Assembly (NCBI RefSeq): GCF_017349075.1 | Contig: NZ_JAFMOF010000002.1 | Location: 1,550,001-1,614,000, forward strand | From: Streptomyces triculaminicus | GTDB lineage: Bacteria; Actinomycetota; Actinomycetes; Streptomycetales; Streptomycetaceae | Length of the DNA stretch: 64,000 nt | Reading direction: 5' to 3' | In this document: positions 63,025-64,000 of the stretch, piece by piece | Layout: each line of letters opens with the position of its first letter | How positions within the stretch are numbered: the first letter of the stretch is position 1 | Program-made: the position numbers and the translations under genes | Notes under the pieces: generated by a model | What the model was told of the DNA's origin: nothing | Databases searched by the model: none | The model's input: the letters and a program-made list of their open reading frames with translations, nothing else

Positions 63025-63928
63025 CCCGGACGTCCGCTCCCGCCAGCAGACCGACCAGGGCCGCGGAGATCGGAAGGCCCGCCTCTGCCTCGTAGTAGAG
63101 GTACGCGGGCATGGGGTTGACCTCGAAGCACACCCATGCCCCGTCCGGCCGGACCCGCAGATCGATGCCGGCCAGCGGCAGATCCATCGCGGCAGCCAGC
63201 GCGACGCAACCGCGGGCGGCGTCGTCTGGCAGCTCCATGCGACTCAGCTCGGCCCGCGGCCCACTGCGCGACGCGTAGCGGTAGTCGATGGCGTCGGAGT
63301 CGACCTGTGCGGCGAACGTGCGCTCTCCCACGACGTGCACCCGCACATCGCGGCCGGGGACGTACGCCTGGAACTGGGTCGGCAGGTGCCGGACGAGACG
63401 CAGTCGTGCCTCGTCGGCCTCGGTGAACTCCTGCACGATCGACCGCATGGCGCTCACCGACTTGTACACCACCCGCCCGTGCAGGCCCCGGAAGGCCCCC
63501 ACCTCGTCGGGGTCGTTGGTGACCACGGTCTCCGGCACGAGGAAGCCGGCGCGGGCGATGAGCTGTGCCTGGTAGGGCTTCGACCTGTTGGGCGCCATGG
63601 CACCCGGCCGGTTCACCACCAGAGCGGGCGCCACGTCCAGCCATTCCAGGAAGTTCATGTTGAGGGCGGTGGCGCGGGCCCGTGCCGCCTCGGTCGAGCC
63701 GACCTCCGGGCGGGGGGTCAGCGGCCGGAGGTAGACGGCGGTGACGTCCTCCAGCGGCAACCGCGTGCCGTCGACGGCCAGCCAGCCGCCCCCGTCCGCG
63801 TGCACCACGAGATCGTGGCGTCCGAGGCGGGTCTGGTCGACGACCCGGTGGTCGATCCGGGCCGTACGGGCGGCGTCGACGGCCGCGGCGAACGGGCTGT
63901 CGTGGGCACACCCGTAGAAGAGGATCAC
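63011..63928 (-). CDS. RimK/Mvd-type ATP-grasp protein
   Basis: 305 residues. Visible parts are ILFYGCAHDSPFAAAVDAA, a metal-independent pre-domain (TAVYLRPLTPRPEVGSTEAA, typical of MvdC/MvdD-like maturases), MAPNRSKPYQAQLIARAGFL, VVYKSVSAMRSIVQEF (ATP-grasp lysines), VPGRDVRVHVVGERTFAAQV and GIDLRVRPDGAWVCFEVNPM (metal-binding Glu, Asn). Mvd/RimK-like enzymes of this size often crosslink graspetides. The GTG at 63928 overlaps the stop of the preceding minus-strand gene (TGA at 63925-63927), so they form an operon. No precursor peptide is visible inside the window. Confidence 0.75.
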   Translation of the reverse strand: MILFYGCAHDSPFAAAVDAARTARIDHRVVDQTRLGRHDLVVHADGGGWLAVDGTRLPLEDVTAVYLRPLTPRPEVGSTEAARARATALNMNFLEWLDVAPALVVNRPGAMAPNRSKPYQAQLIARAGFLVPETVVTNDPDEVGAFRGLHGRVVYKSVSAMRSIVQEFTEADEARLRLVRHLPTQFQAYVPGRDVRVHVVGERTFAAQVDSDAIDYRYASRSGPRAELSRMELPDDAARGCVALAAAMDLPLAGIDLRVRPDGAWVCFEVNPMPAYLYYEAEAGLPISAALVGLLAGADVRASLP

Positions 63929-64000
63929 GAGACGCTCCCCGCAGGTCGCCCGTCGCAGACCCTCACCAGGAGGTCGGCGACGGCCGCAGTGTGTCCGTCC
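63925..64000 (-). CDS. C-terminus of a gene cut by the window edge
   Basis: The last 24 codons of a minus-strand frame read DGHTAAVADLLVRVCDGRPA, then GSVS and TGA, with coding-type third positions. The stop overlaps the GTG of the ATP-grasp gene, so the two are probably co-translated. Too little is present to name the product; a methyltransferase or peptide-related gene would be usual beside such ATP-grasp enzymes. Confidence 0.45.
   Translation of the reverse strand, partial: DGHTAAVADLLVRVCDGRPAGSVS

Overview
The base composition (very high G+C with codon third positions almost always G or C), GTG starts, GTGA/ATGA gene overlaps, rare in-frame TTA codons and the gene families present all point to a Streptomyces or a very close relative. 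No rRNA, tRNA, CRISPR array, integrase or transposase was seen.

The window has two halves. Positions 1 to about 33.5 kb are an accessory patchwork of short, mostly single genes. Many look like resistance or detoxification functions: an ABC-F ATPase, a FAD-dependent aromatic hydroxylase, an APH-type phosphotransferase, a TipA/BmrR-like MerR regulator, an Otr(A)/Tet(M)-type ribosomal protection GTPase, a UvrA-like ABC protein of the DrrC kind, an AraC/VOC pair and several oxidoreductases. Both ribosome-targeting resistance genes have what look like ribosome-sensing leaders: a short upstream ORF whose stop codon lies in a hairpin just before the gene. A PLP lyase, an ATP-grasp ligase and a 2-oxoglutarate oxygenase sit side by side at 2.7-5.8 kb and may form a small metabolite unit. 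A class IV-like lanthipeptide pair lies at 23.8-26.7 kb: a lanthionine synthetase, frameshifted in this sequence and carrying a TTA codon, plus a 33-residue precursor. Between these lie wrecked genes, including a striking chimera at 17-19 kb (two AraC-type fragments, half an ABC exporter and a truncated S26 peptidase).

Positions 33.75-63.02 kb hold one uninterrupted, tightly overlapping plus-strand operon for an extracellular contractile injection system (eCIS). In order it encodes sheath, inner tube, a zinc-ribbon baseplate-like protein, a proline-rich protein, a Pvc16-like terminator, a Pvc15-like AAA+ ATPase, a small conserved protein, a 2442-residue giant with an N-terminal HEAAH metalloprotease-like motif, a second HEXXH protein with an OmpA-like domain, a split Pvc7-like tube-adaptor/LysM pair, the gp27-like hub, the gp5-like OB spike, a PAAR-like tip, gp25, two baseplate-J-type wedge proteins, a gpI-like protein fused to a beta-repeat region, and a DUF6519-type protein with an Ig-like domain. 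No conventional helical tape-measure protein is visible. The giant protein, with its beta-rich AsmA/TamB-like repeat tail, is the most interesting object in the window. Convergent to the operon are a RimK/Mvd-type ATP-grasp gene and the 3' end of another gene, cut by the window edge.

Several coding regions change frame in short G/C-rich runs (about 16.57, 21.75, 25.49, 29.7-29.9, 37.75/37.93 and 49.88 kb). Some may be real decay, but the number suggests indel errors in the assembly, so the frameshift calls need read-level confirmation.
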